From NCBI GenBank assembly GCA_018110855.1, contig JAGBFZ010000300.1, positions 1 to 11,100 of the forward strand: a stretch of 11,100 nucleotides of DNA. The letters run 5' to 3'. Position 1 is the stretch's first letter; each line of letters starts with the position of its first letter. Origin of the DNA: Oscillospiraceae bacterium (lineage in GTDB: Bacteria; Bacillota; Clostridia; Oscillospirales; Ruminococcaceae). This document shows positions 1 to 6,498 of this stretch, piece after piece. The notes beneath the pieces were generated by a model that saw only the letters and a program-made list of their open reading frames with translations, did not search any database and had not been told where the DNA came from. Both the position numbers and the translations under genes were made by a program.

Positions 1-11
1 GAAATATATAT

Positions 12-51
12 AAACCACAGAGCCTCCAATTTGGGAGACCCTGTGGTTTTT
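12..51 (+). terminator. Rho-independent terminator at left edge
   Basis: AAACCACAG (12-20) pairs with CTGTGGTTT (41-49), and CTCC (24-27) pairs with GGAG (34-37) inside it. The second arm runs into TTTTT (47-51). This is the form of an intrinsic terminator for a plus-strand gene ending left of the window. The A/T-rich left flank means it could also act weakly on the minus strand. Confidence 0.75.
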
Positions 52-131
52 CTGATATGTGGTATCATTGTTCCATTGTCCTCAATGGCATCCGATTTGC
101 CGCCGAACTCATAGTTTCCATTCGTTTTGGT

Positions 132-275
132 ATGGAGAAAAAAGAGGGAGAATATGATTTCTCGTTCTTCGATAATGTAATAAGTTAGGCTATGCTGATA
201 AACCACAATGCAAAGAAGGCAGAAGCTTCGGGTGAGGTCCTTGCTCCTTTTGAATGCAGGATCATGCTTCTTTGA
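132..275 (+). pseudogene. Possible decayed 3' end of a gene, interrupted by a stop
   Basis: Between the edge terminator and the hydrolase gene (52-284) there is no intact gene. On the plus strand one frame reads like coding sequence, from at least 60 to a TGA at 273-275, but a TAG at 186-188 interrupts it. The last part (192-272) contains INHNAKKAEASGEVL and ends CRIMLL, which loosely resembles the final beta-strands of glycoside hydrolases. That likeness is only an impression. The codon-aligned antisense frame is also open from about 230 to the left edge, so the coding strand is uncertain. No ribosome binding site precedes ATG 132. The plus-strand terminator at 12-51 lies upstream of the remnant, so it does not belong to this gene. 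Confidence 0.25.
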
Positions 276-284
276 TAGATGTAA

Positions 285-1013
285 TTACTTTTCCATGAAA
301 GCCCATATTGCTTCTGCGGTTTGCCTTATCTGTTCCTCTACCGAAATAGTGGGAACACCATCGCCGTCCTGCGGACCATAGCTGCCAAACTGAGCGTGGC
401 AGCCGCCATTCAGCACAATTTCCACAGTATCTGCAGGGAGATTTTTCCGATTATCTTCATAGGTTTGCGAGTCCATTACGCCGTCCTCCGAGCCGTATAC
501 AGAGAGCACCCGAAGATCTGTTTTGGTGAGATCCTTTGTTGAATAAGCTGCAAGCAAGATCAGTCCATCGTAGTCCTCGTAATGTGCGGCAGCATAGTTT
601 GCAGCCATTGCACCGCCCAAGGAGTGTCCTGCTATGTACCTGGCGGTTATCTCAGGACGCTCTTGTTGTAGTCCGTCCGCTGCGTTAATGTCCAGCACCG
701 CCAGATTTCCGGGCATCTGCACCAGTGTACAAAGTATCCCCATTTCTGCACAGGCTCGCATCAGGGGCGCATATGCCATATACTCCACCTTGCCCCCGGG
801 ATAAAATATCAATTCTGTCGTTGGCTTGTCAGGGATAAACCGTATCACATTCCTGTCCTGTTCTATCCGTATACCGTAAGCTTCATCGGACAAAGCTTTC
901 AAGGCCATATCATCTGCGTGATAATAGTCGGACACATAGGCATACCCTCCGATACCAATGGCAAGAAGCAGGGTCAGGCATAGGGATATAATTATTTTTG
1001 CCGCTTTCTTCAT
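285..1013 (-). CDS. Membrane-anchored alpha/beta hydrolase
   Basis: This is a 242-residue alpha/beta-hydrolase-fold protein of the abhydrolase_5 (dienelactone hydrolase-like) type. Residues 4-27 form one hydrophobic helix after MKKAAK, so it is probably membrane-anchored or exported and faces the outside. The nucleophile elbow is GHSLGG with Ser131. Asp177 in YGSEDG and His206 in GGCHAQFG complete a Ser-Asp-His triad, and the following FGSYGPQDGDG is typical of this subfamily. The substrate is unknown; esterase or lipase activity is the family expectation. It diverges from xpt. The start ATG has only a distant G-rich stretch (GGGGGG, about 12 nt upstream) as a ribosome binding site. A strong promoter lies about 100 nt upstream. 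No terminator is visible after the stop. Confidence 0.9.
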   Translation of the reverse strand: MKKAAKIIISLCLTLLLAIGIGGYAYVSDYYHADDMALKALSDEAYGIRIEQDRNVIRFIPDKPTTELIFYPGGKVEYMAYAPLMRACAEMGILCTLVQMPGNLAVLDINAADGLQQERPEITARYIAGHSLGGAMAANYAAAHYEDYDGLILLAAYSTKDLTKTDLRVLSVYGSEDGVMDSQTYEDNRKNLPADTVEIVLNGGCHAQFGSYGPQDGDGVPTISVEEQIRQTAEAIWAFMEK

Positions 1014-1117
1014 AACTTAGCCAAAGCCCCCCGGATAAAAATATTACGATTCTGATCACTGATGCTTACCATCAAAACCTATCATACAAAAACAATTTAT
1101 GCTGTACTGTCAATCCT

Positions 1118-1146
1118 ATTATACCCCCGATTGTAAAAATAGTCAA
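1118..1146 (-). promoter_or_regulatory. Promoter of the alpha/beta hydrolase gene
   Basis: On the minus strand, TTGACT (1141-1146) and TATAAT (1118-1123) are separated by 17 nt. This gives a leader of roughly 100 nt before the hydrolase ATG. The leader shows only a small GATG/CATC hairpin. Confidence 0.7.
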
Positions 1147-1186
1147 GATAACTATCAATTTACAAGAATTCAAAGCCAAAACAGAC

Positions 1187-1215
1187 TTGAAAAAATTGTC
1201 GAAATATAATATAAT
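1187..1215 (+). promoter_or_regulatory. Promoter of the xpt-pbuX operon
   Basis: TTGAAA (1187-1192) and TATAAT (1210-1215) are separated by 17 nt. A second overlapping TATAAT lies at 1205-1210. Transcription would begin near 1222, leaving a leader of under 30 nt. That is too short for the purine riboswitch often found before xpt. Confidence 0.65.
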
Positions 1216-1235
1216 AATTATATTGTTATATTTCG
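1200..1235. promoter_or_regulatory. Inverted repeat over the xpt -10 box, candidate operator
   Basis: CGAAATATAA (1200-1209) is the exact inverse of TTATATTTCG (1226-1235). The arms flank the -10 box and the second arm ends against the GGGGAGG ribosome binding site (1235-1241). The outer CGAA/TTCG half-sites recall the CGAA-containing PurBox used by Bacillus PurR, but the spacing and inner bases differ, so the repressor is not identified. Since transcription probably starts between the arms, it would act as a DNA operator rather than an RNA hairpin. Confidence 0.4.
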
Positions 1236-1248
1236 GGGAGGAATCATC

Positions 1249-1830
1249 ATGAACTTTTTAGAAGAGAGAATTGCTAAGGACGGCATCGTAAAAGAGGGAA
1301 ATGTCCTGAAGGTCGACGGCTTTTTGAATCATCAGATGGATATTGAGCTTTTTAACAGTATGGGCGAAGAATTCAAAAAGAGATTTGCAGGAAAGCCGAT
1401 AAATAAAATACTTACCATTGAGGCTTCGGGCATCGGTATTGCCTGCGTTGCTGCTATTCATTTCGGCGTTCCTGTTGTGTTTGCAAAAAAGTCAAAGAGC
1501 ATAAATATTGAGGGTGATGTGTATATTGCTGAGGTAGAGTCCTTCACCCATAAATGCAAAAATCAGGTCATAGTATCAAAGAAGTTCATCGGAAAGGATG
1601 ACCATGTGCTTATCATAGATGATTTTCTTGCAAACGGCTGCGCACTGCAGGGACTTATTTCAATTGTAAATCAGGCAGGAGGTACGGTTGAAGGAATAGG
1701 CATTGCCGTTGAAAAGGGCTTCCAGGTCGGAGGACATCTTATCAGGAATCTCGGCTATCATCTTGAATCGCTTGCAATAGTTGACGCTATGGACGCTTCA
1801 ACGGGCAAAATCACATTCAGAGAACAGTAA
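1249..1830 (+). CDS. xpt: Xanthine phosphoribosyltransferase
   Basis: This cytoplasmic purine-salvage enzyme converts xanthine and PRPP to XMP and pyrophosphate. At 193 residues it matches the usual Xpt length. Visible signatures are FLNHQMD (25-31), an N-terminal motif typical of Xpt; the PRPP-binding motif [13 protein letters not shown] (120-132); and EKGFQVGG (155-162). The start ATG follows GGGGAGG by seven bases. The stop is followed 13 bases later by the permease gene, whose ribosome binding site begins just after this stop, so the two form an operon and import is coupled to phosphoribosylation. No guanine-type riboswitch is visible upstream; a dyad over the -10 box suggests repressor control instead. 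Identity is very secure. Confidence 0.96.
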   Translation: MNFLEERIAKDGIVKEGNVLKVDGFLNHQMDIELFNSMGEEFKKRFAGKPINKILTIEASGIGIACVAAIHFGVPVVFAKKSKSINIEGDVYIAEVESFTHKCKNQVIVSKKFIGKDDHVLIIDDFLANGCALQGLISIVNQAGGTVEGIGIAVEKGFQVGGHLIRNLGYHLESLAIVDAMDASTGKITFREQ

Positions 1831-1843
1831 CGAGGTAATACAT

Positions 1844-3193
1844 ATGGAAAATGTGAATAATGGAACAGATGCGATCTACAGCCTTGATGAAAGGATAAAC
1901 ATTTTTAAGGCTATCCCCTTCGGTCTGCAGCATATTCTTGCGATGTTTGTTGCAAATATCACTCCCATAATCATTGTTGCGGGAGTATGCGGTCTTACTG
2001 CACAGGACACGGCAATGGTCATTCAGAGCGCAATGATAATCGCAGGTATCGGTACGTTCATTCAGCTGTTTCCCATATGGAGGATAGGCTCAAAGCTGCC
2101 GATCGTAATGGGCATCAGCTTTACATTTGTATCGCTTGCCTGCGTTATCGGTTCAAAGTATGGTTATGGGGTAATATTGGGAGCAGTCCTTATTGGCGGT
2201 ATTGTGGAAGGAATACTCGGCTTGTTTGCAAAATACTGGATAAAGATAGTTGCTCCTATCGTGGCGGCTGCTGTAGTAACTGCTATCGGTTTTTCTCTGC
2301 TTTCTGTGGGAGCGGCATCATTCGGCGGGGGAACGGGTGCGGAGGACTTCGGTTCGGCTCAGAACTGGATACTCGGAACGGTCACTCTTGCAGGCTGTTT
2401 GATATTCAACATTTTTGCAAAAGGTTACCTGAAACAGCTTTCTGTACTGTTCGGACTGGTTCTGGGATATATACTTGCCTTGTTTATGGGTGTGGTGGAT
2501 TTTTCGGCATTTAATGATGTGCAGATCATCGCACTTCCGCATCTCCTCCCCTTTAATCCCGAATTCAATGCAAGTGCAATAATCGGATTTATTCTTATCT
2601 TCCTTGTATCTGCCACTGAAACCATCGGCGACACCTCCGCTATCGCTTCATCGGGACTTGGCAGAGATGTTACCGAGAAGGAGACATCAGGCTCAATTGC
2701 CTGTGATGGTTTTGTCAGCTCAATATCTTCACTTTTCGGATGTCTGCCTATCACATCGTTCAGCCAGAATGTCGGACTTGTAGCTATGACAAAGGTCGTC
2801 AACCGTTATGCCATTGCCACAGGTGCGGGCATTATGGTGCTTGCAGGTTTTTTTCCTGCCATCGGAGCTCTTCTTGCAACGCTTCCCAATGCTGTTCTGG
2901 GCGGCTGTACCATTATGATGTTCGGCACTATCGTCGTAAGCGGACTTCAGATGATAGGAAAATGCGGATTTACACAGAGGAATATTACCATTTCAGCCTT
3001 ATCCCTCAGTGTTGGGCTTGGTTTTACACAGTGTCCCGAGATATTCGGTATATTTCCCGATATTGTGAAAACAGTTTTTGCAGAGAACTGCGTTGCTGTG
3101 GTTTTTGTTTCTGCAATACTTCTCAATCTTTTCCTGCCCAAAAATATGGAAACAGGACGTAATGATGACAAGCCTCAAGGCATATCTCAGTGA
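1844..3193 (+). CDS. pbuX: Xanthine permease, NCS2 family
   Basis: This 449-residue polytopic inner-membrane protein belongs to the nucleobase:cation symporter-2 family and very likely imports xanthine with protons. Hydrophobic segments cover most of residues 25-435. Family positions known from E. coli XanQ are recognisable: the His in GLQHILAMF (His30), Glu259 and Asp263 in SATETIGDTSA, Asp288 in CDGF, and Gln308-Asn309 in SQNVGLVAMT. The ATG at 1844 is chosen because GAGGT (1832-1836) lies seven bases upstream; a longer frame reaching back to 1781 would overlap xpt by 50 bases without a ribosome binding site. Pairing with xpt favours xanthine over uracil as substrate. No convincing terminator follows: CGGCTT (3214-3219) and AAGCCG (3252-3257) could pair, but over a long loop. 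Confidence 0.93.
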   Translation: MENVNNGTDAIYSLDERINIFKAIPFGLQHILAMFVANITPIIIVAGVCGLTAQDTAMVIQSAMIIAGIGTFIQLFPIWRIGSKLPIVMGISFTFVSLACVIGSKYGYGVILGAVLIGGIVEGILGLFAKYWIKIVAPIVAAAVVTAIGFSLLSVGAASFGGGTGAEDFGSAQNWILGTVTLAGCLIFNIFAKGYLKQLSVLFGLVLGYILALFMGVVDFSAFNDVQIIALPHLLPFNPEFNASAIIGFILIFLVSATETIGDTSAIASSGLGRDVTEKETSGSIACDGFVSSISSLFGCLPITSFSQNVGLVAMTKVVNRYAIATGAGIMVLAGFFPAIGALLATLPNAVLGGCTIMMFGTIVVSGLQMIGKCGFTQRNITISALSLSVGLGFTQCPEIFGIFPDIVKTVFAENCVAVVFVSAILLNLFLPKNMETGRNDDKPQGISQ

Positions 3194-3279
3194 TATTTGA
3201 ATGCAGAATATAACGGCTTTCTCCAGAAAAATGAGCTTGTGTCACATTTTTAAGCCGCCATGAGCAAACCCATAATTAG

Positions 3280-3501
3280 GCAGTTTTCCTTCGGTATGAA
3301 AAGATAAAATTCAAGGACACAGAAGCAGATATTTCTCGTGTTGTAAGTGTGCTTGGAACGGATTATCCTGAAAGTCTCGATGATGAGGTGACGATTTATT
3401 ATTTCAGGTCTTCCTCTGGTAATGAGTATTATATCTGCGACTTCAATTATTATGATGACAATGGTGGATATATGAATTATTATACAAACTATTCGGAATG
3501 A
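3280..3501 (+). pseudogene. Coding remnant without a start codon
   Basis: One frame is open from just after TAG (3277-3279) to TGA (3499-3501), about 73 codons, and reads like real protein. Stretches include KFKDTEADISRVVSVLGTDY and DDEVTIYYFRSSSGNEYY, ending in an Asn/Tyr-rich tail. It has no ATG before the last nine residues and no ribosome binding site, so it looks like the C-terminal part of a gene whose 5' end was lost. The bias to acidic and aromatic residues suggests a small secreted protein or lipoprotein, but I do not recognise the family. It ends against the acyP ribosome binding site. The preceding 86 nt (3194-3279) hold no gene. Confidence 0.4.
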
Positions 3502-3517
3502 ATTGGAGTTAATGACA

Positions 3518-3790
3518 ATGGAAAAAATCCGCAGGCACATTATTTTTCATGGCTATGTACAGGGAGTCGGGTTCAGATACACAGCCTGTTATACTGCGAG
3601 AAATTATGGTATATCCGGCTGGGTAAGAAATCTTGATGACGGCTCTGTTGAGATGGAGGCTGAGGGAAGGGCAAAGGATATTGACTCCCTTGTCGATTCA
3701 CTTGAAAATCTCAGATGGGGTTCTGTTGATCGTATAGAATCGAAAAATATCCCTGTTCACGGAGATTATGAATTTGAGATTATCGAATGA
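3518..3790 (+). CDS. acyP: Acylphosphatase
   Basis: This 90-residue cytoplasmic enzyme hydrolyses acyl phosphates such as acetyl or carbamoyl phosphate. The signature HGYVQGVGFR (11-20) carries the phosphate-binding Arg20, and GWVRN (34-38) carries the catalytic Asn38; both are intact. Length is normal for the family. ATG 3518 is chosen because GGAG (3505-3508) is nine bases upstream. ATG 3512 is too close to that site, and TTG 3503 would precede it. The gene starts 17 bases after the stop of an upstream coding remnant and has no obvious promoter of its own. No terminator is visible downstream. Confidence 0.92.
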   Translation: MEKIRRHIIFHGYVQGVGFRYTACYTARNYGISGWVRNLDDGSVEMEAEGRAKDIDSLVDSLENLRWGSVDRIESKNIPVHGDYEFEIIE

Positions 3791-3820
3791 AGAATGATGC
3801 GGCTGATGAATACATTATTA

Positions 3821-3849
3821 TTGACTTTATTTTTTATTGATGATATAAT
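3821..3849 (+). promoter_or_regulatory. Promoter of the nucleotidyltransferase/HepT-like pair
   Basis: TTGACT (3821-3826) and TATAAT (3844-3849) are separated by 17 nt. The leader would be about 55-60 nt, ending in the ribosome binding site AGGGGG (3899-3904). The 123-nt gap after acyP contains nothing else identifiable. Confidence 0.75.
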
Positions 3850-3913
3850 GAAATAAACAAATCTTCTGCCATTCAAAAGCATTTTTTCATATGTAAACAG
3901 GGGGCAATAGTAT

Positions 3914-4204
3914 ATGAAATATGATCTTCCGGATAGAGTTTTTAAAGATATAACTGCTTTTGCCCTGAAAAACTCTGTCAATAAGGTAATTCTTTTTGGT
4001 TCCCGTGCGAAAGGAACTAATACGGATAGAAGCGATGTAGATATTGCTGTTTATGGCGGAGATTTTGATTCATTCTATTGGGATATTAAAGAGAAGACCC
4101 ATTCACTTTTATCCTTTGACGTTGTTGATGTTGATCATGGAATTTCCGATGATCTTAAAGAAGAAATAGAAAGGTACGGCATTGTGATCTATGAAAAAGC
4201 TTGA
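3914..4204 (+). CDS. Minimal nucleotidyltransferase (MntA-like antitoxin)
   Basis: This 96-residue protein is a minimal nucleotidyltransferase domain. The motif FGSRAKGTNTDRSDVDIAV (28-46) contains the GSxAKG nucleotide loop and the metal-binding Asp41 and Asp43. A third acidic residue lies in FDVVDVD (68-74), probably Asp69. In characterised MntA/HepT pairs the nucleotidyltransferase neutralises its HEPN partner by AMP transfer onto a tyrosine; that function here is inference from family and context. A strong AGGGGG site is eight to nine bases before ATG 3914. The gene overlaps the next by 14 nt, so the two are translationally coupled, with the antitoxin-like gene first. It has its own promoter. 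Confidence 0.88.
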   Translation: MKYDLPDRVFKDITAFALKNSVNKVILFGSRAKGTNTDRSDVDIAVYGGDFDSFYWDIKEKTHSLLSFDVVDVDHGISDDLKEEIERYGIVIYEKA

Positions 4205-4601
4205 TAATTTTTCAAATTGCCTTAACGTGCTTAAAAATGCGGATTTTAAGCTTGCTGATAACAATGAGATATACAGGACAGGCGTTATCGGTCAGTTTAA
4301 TCTTACATTTGAACTTGCGTGGAAAGCTTTGCAGGAGGTACTAAAGCTCCACGGAGCAGAGGAAGCGTCAACAGGCTCGCCCAGAGAGATACTTCAGCTC
4401 GGTTATAGGCTGGGGTTTGTTGATGACTCTGCTGTATGGTTACTGATGTTAAAAAAACGAAACACCTCAGTTCACGTTTATAATGAAGAAGAAGTTGATG
4501 AAATGATTCTTCTAATCCGTGACAGCTTTATCCCTGCTTTTATTGTTCTTGAGAACACATTGCGGGAAAAGCTTAGTGAAGCTGAAAGTGATTGGACATA
4601 A
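4191..4601 (+). CDS. HI0074-family HepT-like protein, candidate HEPN toxin
   Basis: This 136-residue helical protein matches the HI0074 family, named nucleotidyltransferase substrate-binding protein. Recognisable parts are FNLTFELAWKALQEVL (37-51 region), GSPREILQLGYRLGFVDD (62-79) and KKRNTSVHVYNEE (88-100). The last contains Arg90, His95 and Tyr97, spaced exactly as RX4HXY, the motif of HEPN ribonuclease toxins whose tyrosine is AMPylated by MntA-type partners. It overlaps the upstream nucleotidyltransferase by 14 nt in a different frame. The overlap leaves no separate spacer, so translation is likely coupled. A terminator follows closely. The family assignment is secure; toxin activity is inferred, since some HI0074 members have no shown RNase activity. 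Confidence 0.85.
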   Translation: MKKLDNFSNCLNVLKNADFKLADNNEIYRTGVIGQFNLTFELAWKALQEVLKLHGAEEASTGSPREILQLGYRLGFVDDSAVWLLMLKKRNTSVHVYNEEEVDEMILLIRDSFIPAFIVLENTLREKLSEAESDWT

Positions 4602-4629
4602 TTTCTTTTCCTGCTTGATAAAAATATGA

Positions 4630-4656
4630 CCCTCTGCCGGTTGGCAGAGGGCTTTT
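4630..4656 (+). terminator. Terminator after the MNT/HepT-like pair
   Basis: CCCTCTGCC (4630-4638) pairs perfectly with GGCAGAGGG (4643-4651) across a GGTT loop, followed by CTTTTG. On the minus strand the same hairpin is followed by a loose T-rich tail, so it may also end the TerD/AIM24 transcript arriving from the right. Confidence 0.8.
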
Positions 4657-4727
4657 GTGTCATATATGAAACGCATTAGAAAACAAAAATTCAGAGCGAA
4701 AGGCAGATATTTCCGTAAGCCTTGGTA

Positions 4728-5432
4728 TCAGTCCATGCTAACGCTGATCCCACCGCTTCTTTCCGAGGGCTGTATCATTACGGTAACTCTGTTTCCGGGG
4801 TTCCACTCAAACTGATAGGATTCGCCCGAATGCTGACCTATCAGATTTTTCCATGACACATCAACTGTAACAGAAGGATCACAATGTCCTCTGCCCACCC
4901 AGCAGATGACCGCATCGGGGTCAGCCGCTAAGGAAGCACCTGTTTCCACATTGCTGATAATGAGAGGATTCCCGTTAGAAAGTACAGCGACGCATGAATT
5001 TGCTCCTCTTGCTGTGAGTGTCGTTGTTGCAAGTCCTTTCTGTGAGAGAACACCTACACCTATGAACCTGACACTGTAATCACAGTCGGGTGTAAATGCG
5101 AGAAGGTTTTCGGACTCCACCGATATGGTTTCGCCCGCTTCAAGCTTGTAAACTATAACGTGCTGACCGTAGTTGGCATAATATGTAACTGAATTGCCAT
5201 TCAGATTTACCTTCATAAGAGGGATATTTTCACCTGTCACTCTTCTCACAAGGGAGCCGAGGATCGCAGCTCCAAGATCCTGCTGAGGACCGAGCAGGAC
5301 CTTTTCAAATGTGTAATTCTTCTGACCCATGCATTCTCCTGCGATAAATGCACCTTTTTTGACAAACAGGGAATCCGTTCCCTTACACGTTACACGGAGT
5401 GTAAGCTCATTTACTACTTCAAATGTTAGCAT
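4728..5432 (-). CDS. AIM24 family protein
   Basis: This 234-residue protein is almost entirely predicted beta-strand with many Gly and Val residues, and fits the AIM24 family (named after a yeast mitochondrial protein; a double beta-sandwich/TRAP-like fold). Recognisable stretches are FVKKGAFIAGECM (23-35), GAAILGSLVRRVTGENIPLMK (54-74) and a later VICWVG (175-180). It has no signal peptide, membrane helix or catalytic motif, so it is probably a cytoplasmic scaffold or binding protein. Biochemical function is unknown for the bacterial family. GGAGGG lies six bases before the ATG. The TerD gene ends 13 bases upstream on the same strand, so they form one operon; adjacency of AIM24 and TerD is, to my knowledge, seen in other Gram-positives. 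Confidence 0.85.
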   Translation of the reverse strand: MLTFEVVNELTLRVTCKGTDSLFVKKGAFIAGECMGQKNYTFEKVLLGPQQDLGAAILGSLVRRVTGENIPLMKVNLNGNSVTYYANYGQHVIVYKLEAGETISVESENLLAFTPDCDYSVRFIGVGVLSQKGLATTTLTARGANSCVAVLSNGNPLIISNVETGASLAADPDAVICWVGRGHCDPSVTVDVSWKNLIGQHSGESYQFEWNPGNRVTVMIQPSERSGGISVSMD

Positions 5433-5445
5433 TTTATTCCCTCCA

Positions 5446-6255
5446 TTATATTACTTCAATTCCGTAAAAATTGCATAATCCTTCAAGATCACGGGCAATA
5501 CCGTTGCCAATGGCACTGAATTTCCATTGCCCCTTATTGTTATATATCTCACCTATCATCATTGATGTGACATTGCTGTAATATTCGGTCAGGCAGAAGC
5601 TCAGCAGTTCATTGCCCGAAATATCGGTCATCTTCAGGTAAACATCGCTTAGCATACCGAAATTCAAGGCTTTTTTCAGTGCTTCATCTATTGTCACAAC
5701 AAAAACGATTTTCTGAACGTCACTGTTAAGCTTGCTAAGATCAATATCAAAGGATTTCTGATAAACAGGATCGCTCATATTGTACACGATACTTCTGTCG
5801 GGACTCTGAGGCTGACTGTAAAACACAAACCAGTCCTCGGAAATGACCTTCTCATTCACGCCAAGTAGAAAAGCCGAGGCATCAACATCACATCGACTGT
5901 CATTGACCTTCCAGCCGATACCCACTTTGATGGGAGAAACATTTCCCTGTGGGAACAGCGGTACCTTCATGCCTTTTTTCAGCGGCTTGGAGAATGACGG
6001 CATAGGCTTGTTCACAGGTGGCGATGCTGTCTGACGGGGTACATTCTGAGCGGTATTTCCCGTATTCTGCGGAACACTCTGACGGGGTACAGTCTGAGCG
6101 ACATTTCCCGTATTCTGTGCGGACGGGTCAGAGGTTATTCTGTTAAGGCTATTTACATTAGATGAATTTACAATGCAGCTGCTGTATACTTTGTTCAGTT
6201 CCGAAACATCCCGTGATGTATATGGCTGATGTATTTTTTCGGGAATCTTTAACAC
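5446..6255 (-). CDS. TerD-domain stress protein with repetitive N-terminal linker
   Basis: This 269-residue protein has a C-terminal TerD domain (about 92-268), the calcium-binding fold of tellurite-resistance/general stress proteins. The metal-site motif is CDVDASAFLLG with Asp123, Asp125 and Ser127. FDIDLSKL and VQKIVFVVTIDEA (169-192), and WKFSAIGNGIARDLEGLCNFYG near the end, are typical. Residues 1-90 are a polar linker rich in Asn, Gln, Pro and Ser with two copies of a 16-residue unit starting NTGN. The start is set at GTG 6255: GAGAGG lies five bases upstream and a perfect promoter lies just beyond it. The frame stays open back to 6399, but that extension contains the promoter and reads as non-coding. 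AIM24 follows in the same operon; the DUF4143 ATPase diverges. Confidence 0.88.
   Translation of the reverse strand: MLKIPEKIHQPYTSRDVSELNKVYSSCIVNSSNVNSLNRITSDPSAQNTGNVAQTVPRQSVPQNTGNTAQNVPRQTASPPVNKPMPSFSKPLKKGMKVPLFPQGNVSPIKVGIGWKVNDSRCDVDASAFLLGVNEKVISEDWFVFYSQPQSPDRSIVYNMSDPVYQKSFDIDLSKLNSDVQKIVFVVTIDEALKKALNFGMLSDVYLKMTDISGNELLSFCLTEYYSNVTSMMIGEIYNNKGQWKFSAIGNGIARDLEGLCNFYGIEVI
6031..6117 (-). repeat. 48-bp tandem repeat in the TerD linker
   Basis: Two copies of a 48-bp unit start at 6031 and 6079, each beginning CTGACGGGGTACA. The first 39 positions differ at only three sites, after which they diverge. On the minus strand they encode the 16-residue period NTGN-AQ-VPRQ. The near-identical DNA points to a fairly recent duplication, so copy number may vary among strains. 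Confidence 0.85.
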
Positions 6256-6289
6256 AAAATCCTCTCTTTCACATTTTTTTGTTATAATA

Positions 6290-6318
6290 ATTATACATAG
6301 ATTTTTCCTGTATGTCAA
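6290..6318 (-). promoter_or_regulatory. Promoter of the TerD-AIM24 operon
   Basis: On the minus strand, TTGACA (6313-6318) and TATAAT (6290-6295) are separated by exactly 17 nt, a consensus promoter. It gives a leader of about 25-30 nt to GTG 6255 and excludes upstream start codons. Confidence 0.85.
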
Positions 6319-6426
6319 TGAAAAACAGATTAGAAAATGCATTGTCAGGATTTTTTCGATGGATATGTATTTACTGCATGGATAATAAAGATAACTCAAT
6401 TTTATTCTTGTTTTTACAGATTTTTA

Positions 6427-6455
6427 TTGACTTAACAGCTTGATGATGGTATAAT
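6427..6455 (+). promoter_or_regulatory. Promoter of the ATPase-macro-vWA gene run
   Basis: TTGACT (6427-6432) and TATAAT (6450-6455) are separated by 17 nt and drive the DUF4143 ATPase gene, with a leader near 40 nt. It is back-to-back with the TerD promoter, with about 110 nt between the two -35 boxes. The 243-nt gap 6256-6498 holds only these two promoters and the dyad at 6439-6464. Confidence 0.75.
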
Positions 6456-6464
6456 ATTATCAAG
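6439..6464. promoter_or_regulatory. Inverted repeat centred on the ATPase -10 box
   Basis: CTTGATGAT (6439-6447) faces ATTATCAAG (6456-6464) across an eight-base centre (6448-6455) that ends with the TATAAT box. Eight of nine positions are perfect inverse pairs and the ninth is G/T. A protein bound here would block RNA polymerase, so it is a plausible repressor site. The regulator is unknown; the helical tail of the macro-domain protein in the same run is one candidate. Confidence 0.45.
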
Positions 6465-6498
6465 AAAAGAGCAGACTATATTTGGAAGGACTGATGTA

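Noticed and set aside
1014..1248. Purine riboswitch before xpt
   Set aside because: No P1/P2/P3 arrangement or conserved purine-aptamer core could be seen, and the promoter lies too close to the start codon.
3260..3307. Short ORF beginning ATG 3260 that could supply the missing start of the remnant by a frameshift
   Set aside because: It has no ribosome binding site, is only 15 codons, and the slip needed is not at a recognisable slippery site; kept only as a possibility in the remnant finding.
4666..4815. Small plus-strand ORF (start ATG 4666, basic N-terminus) downstream of the MNT/HepT terminator
   Set aside because: No ribosome binding site, begins just after a terminator, and most of it is antisense to the AIM24 gene end.
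6256..6399. N-terminal extension of the TerD gene to an ATG at 6399
   Set aside because: The extension contains the consensus TTGACA-17-TATAAT promoter (6290-6318) and reads as hydrophobic, unlikely sequence. GTG 6255 has a good ribosome binding site.
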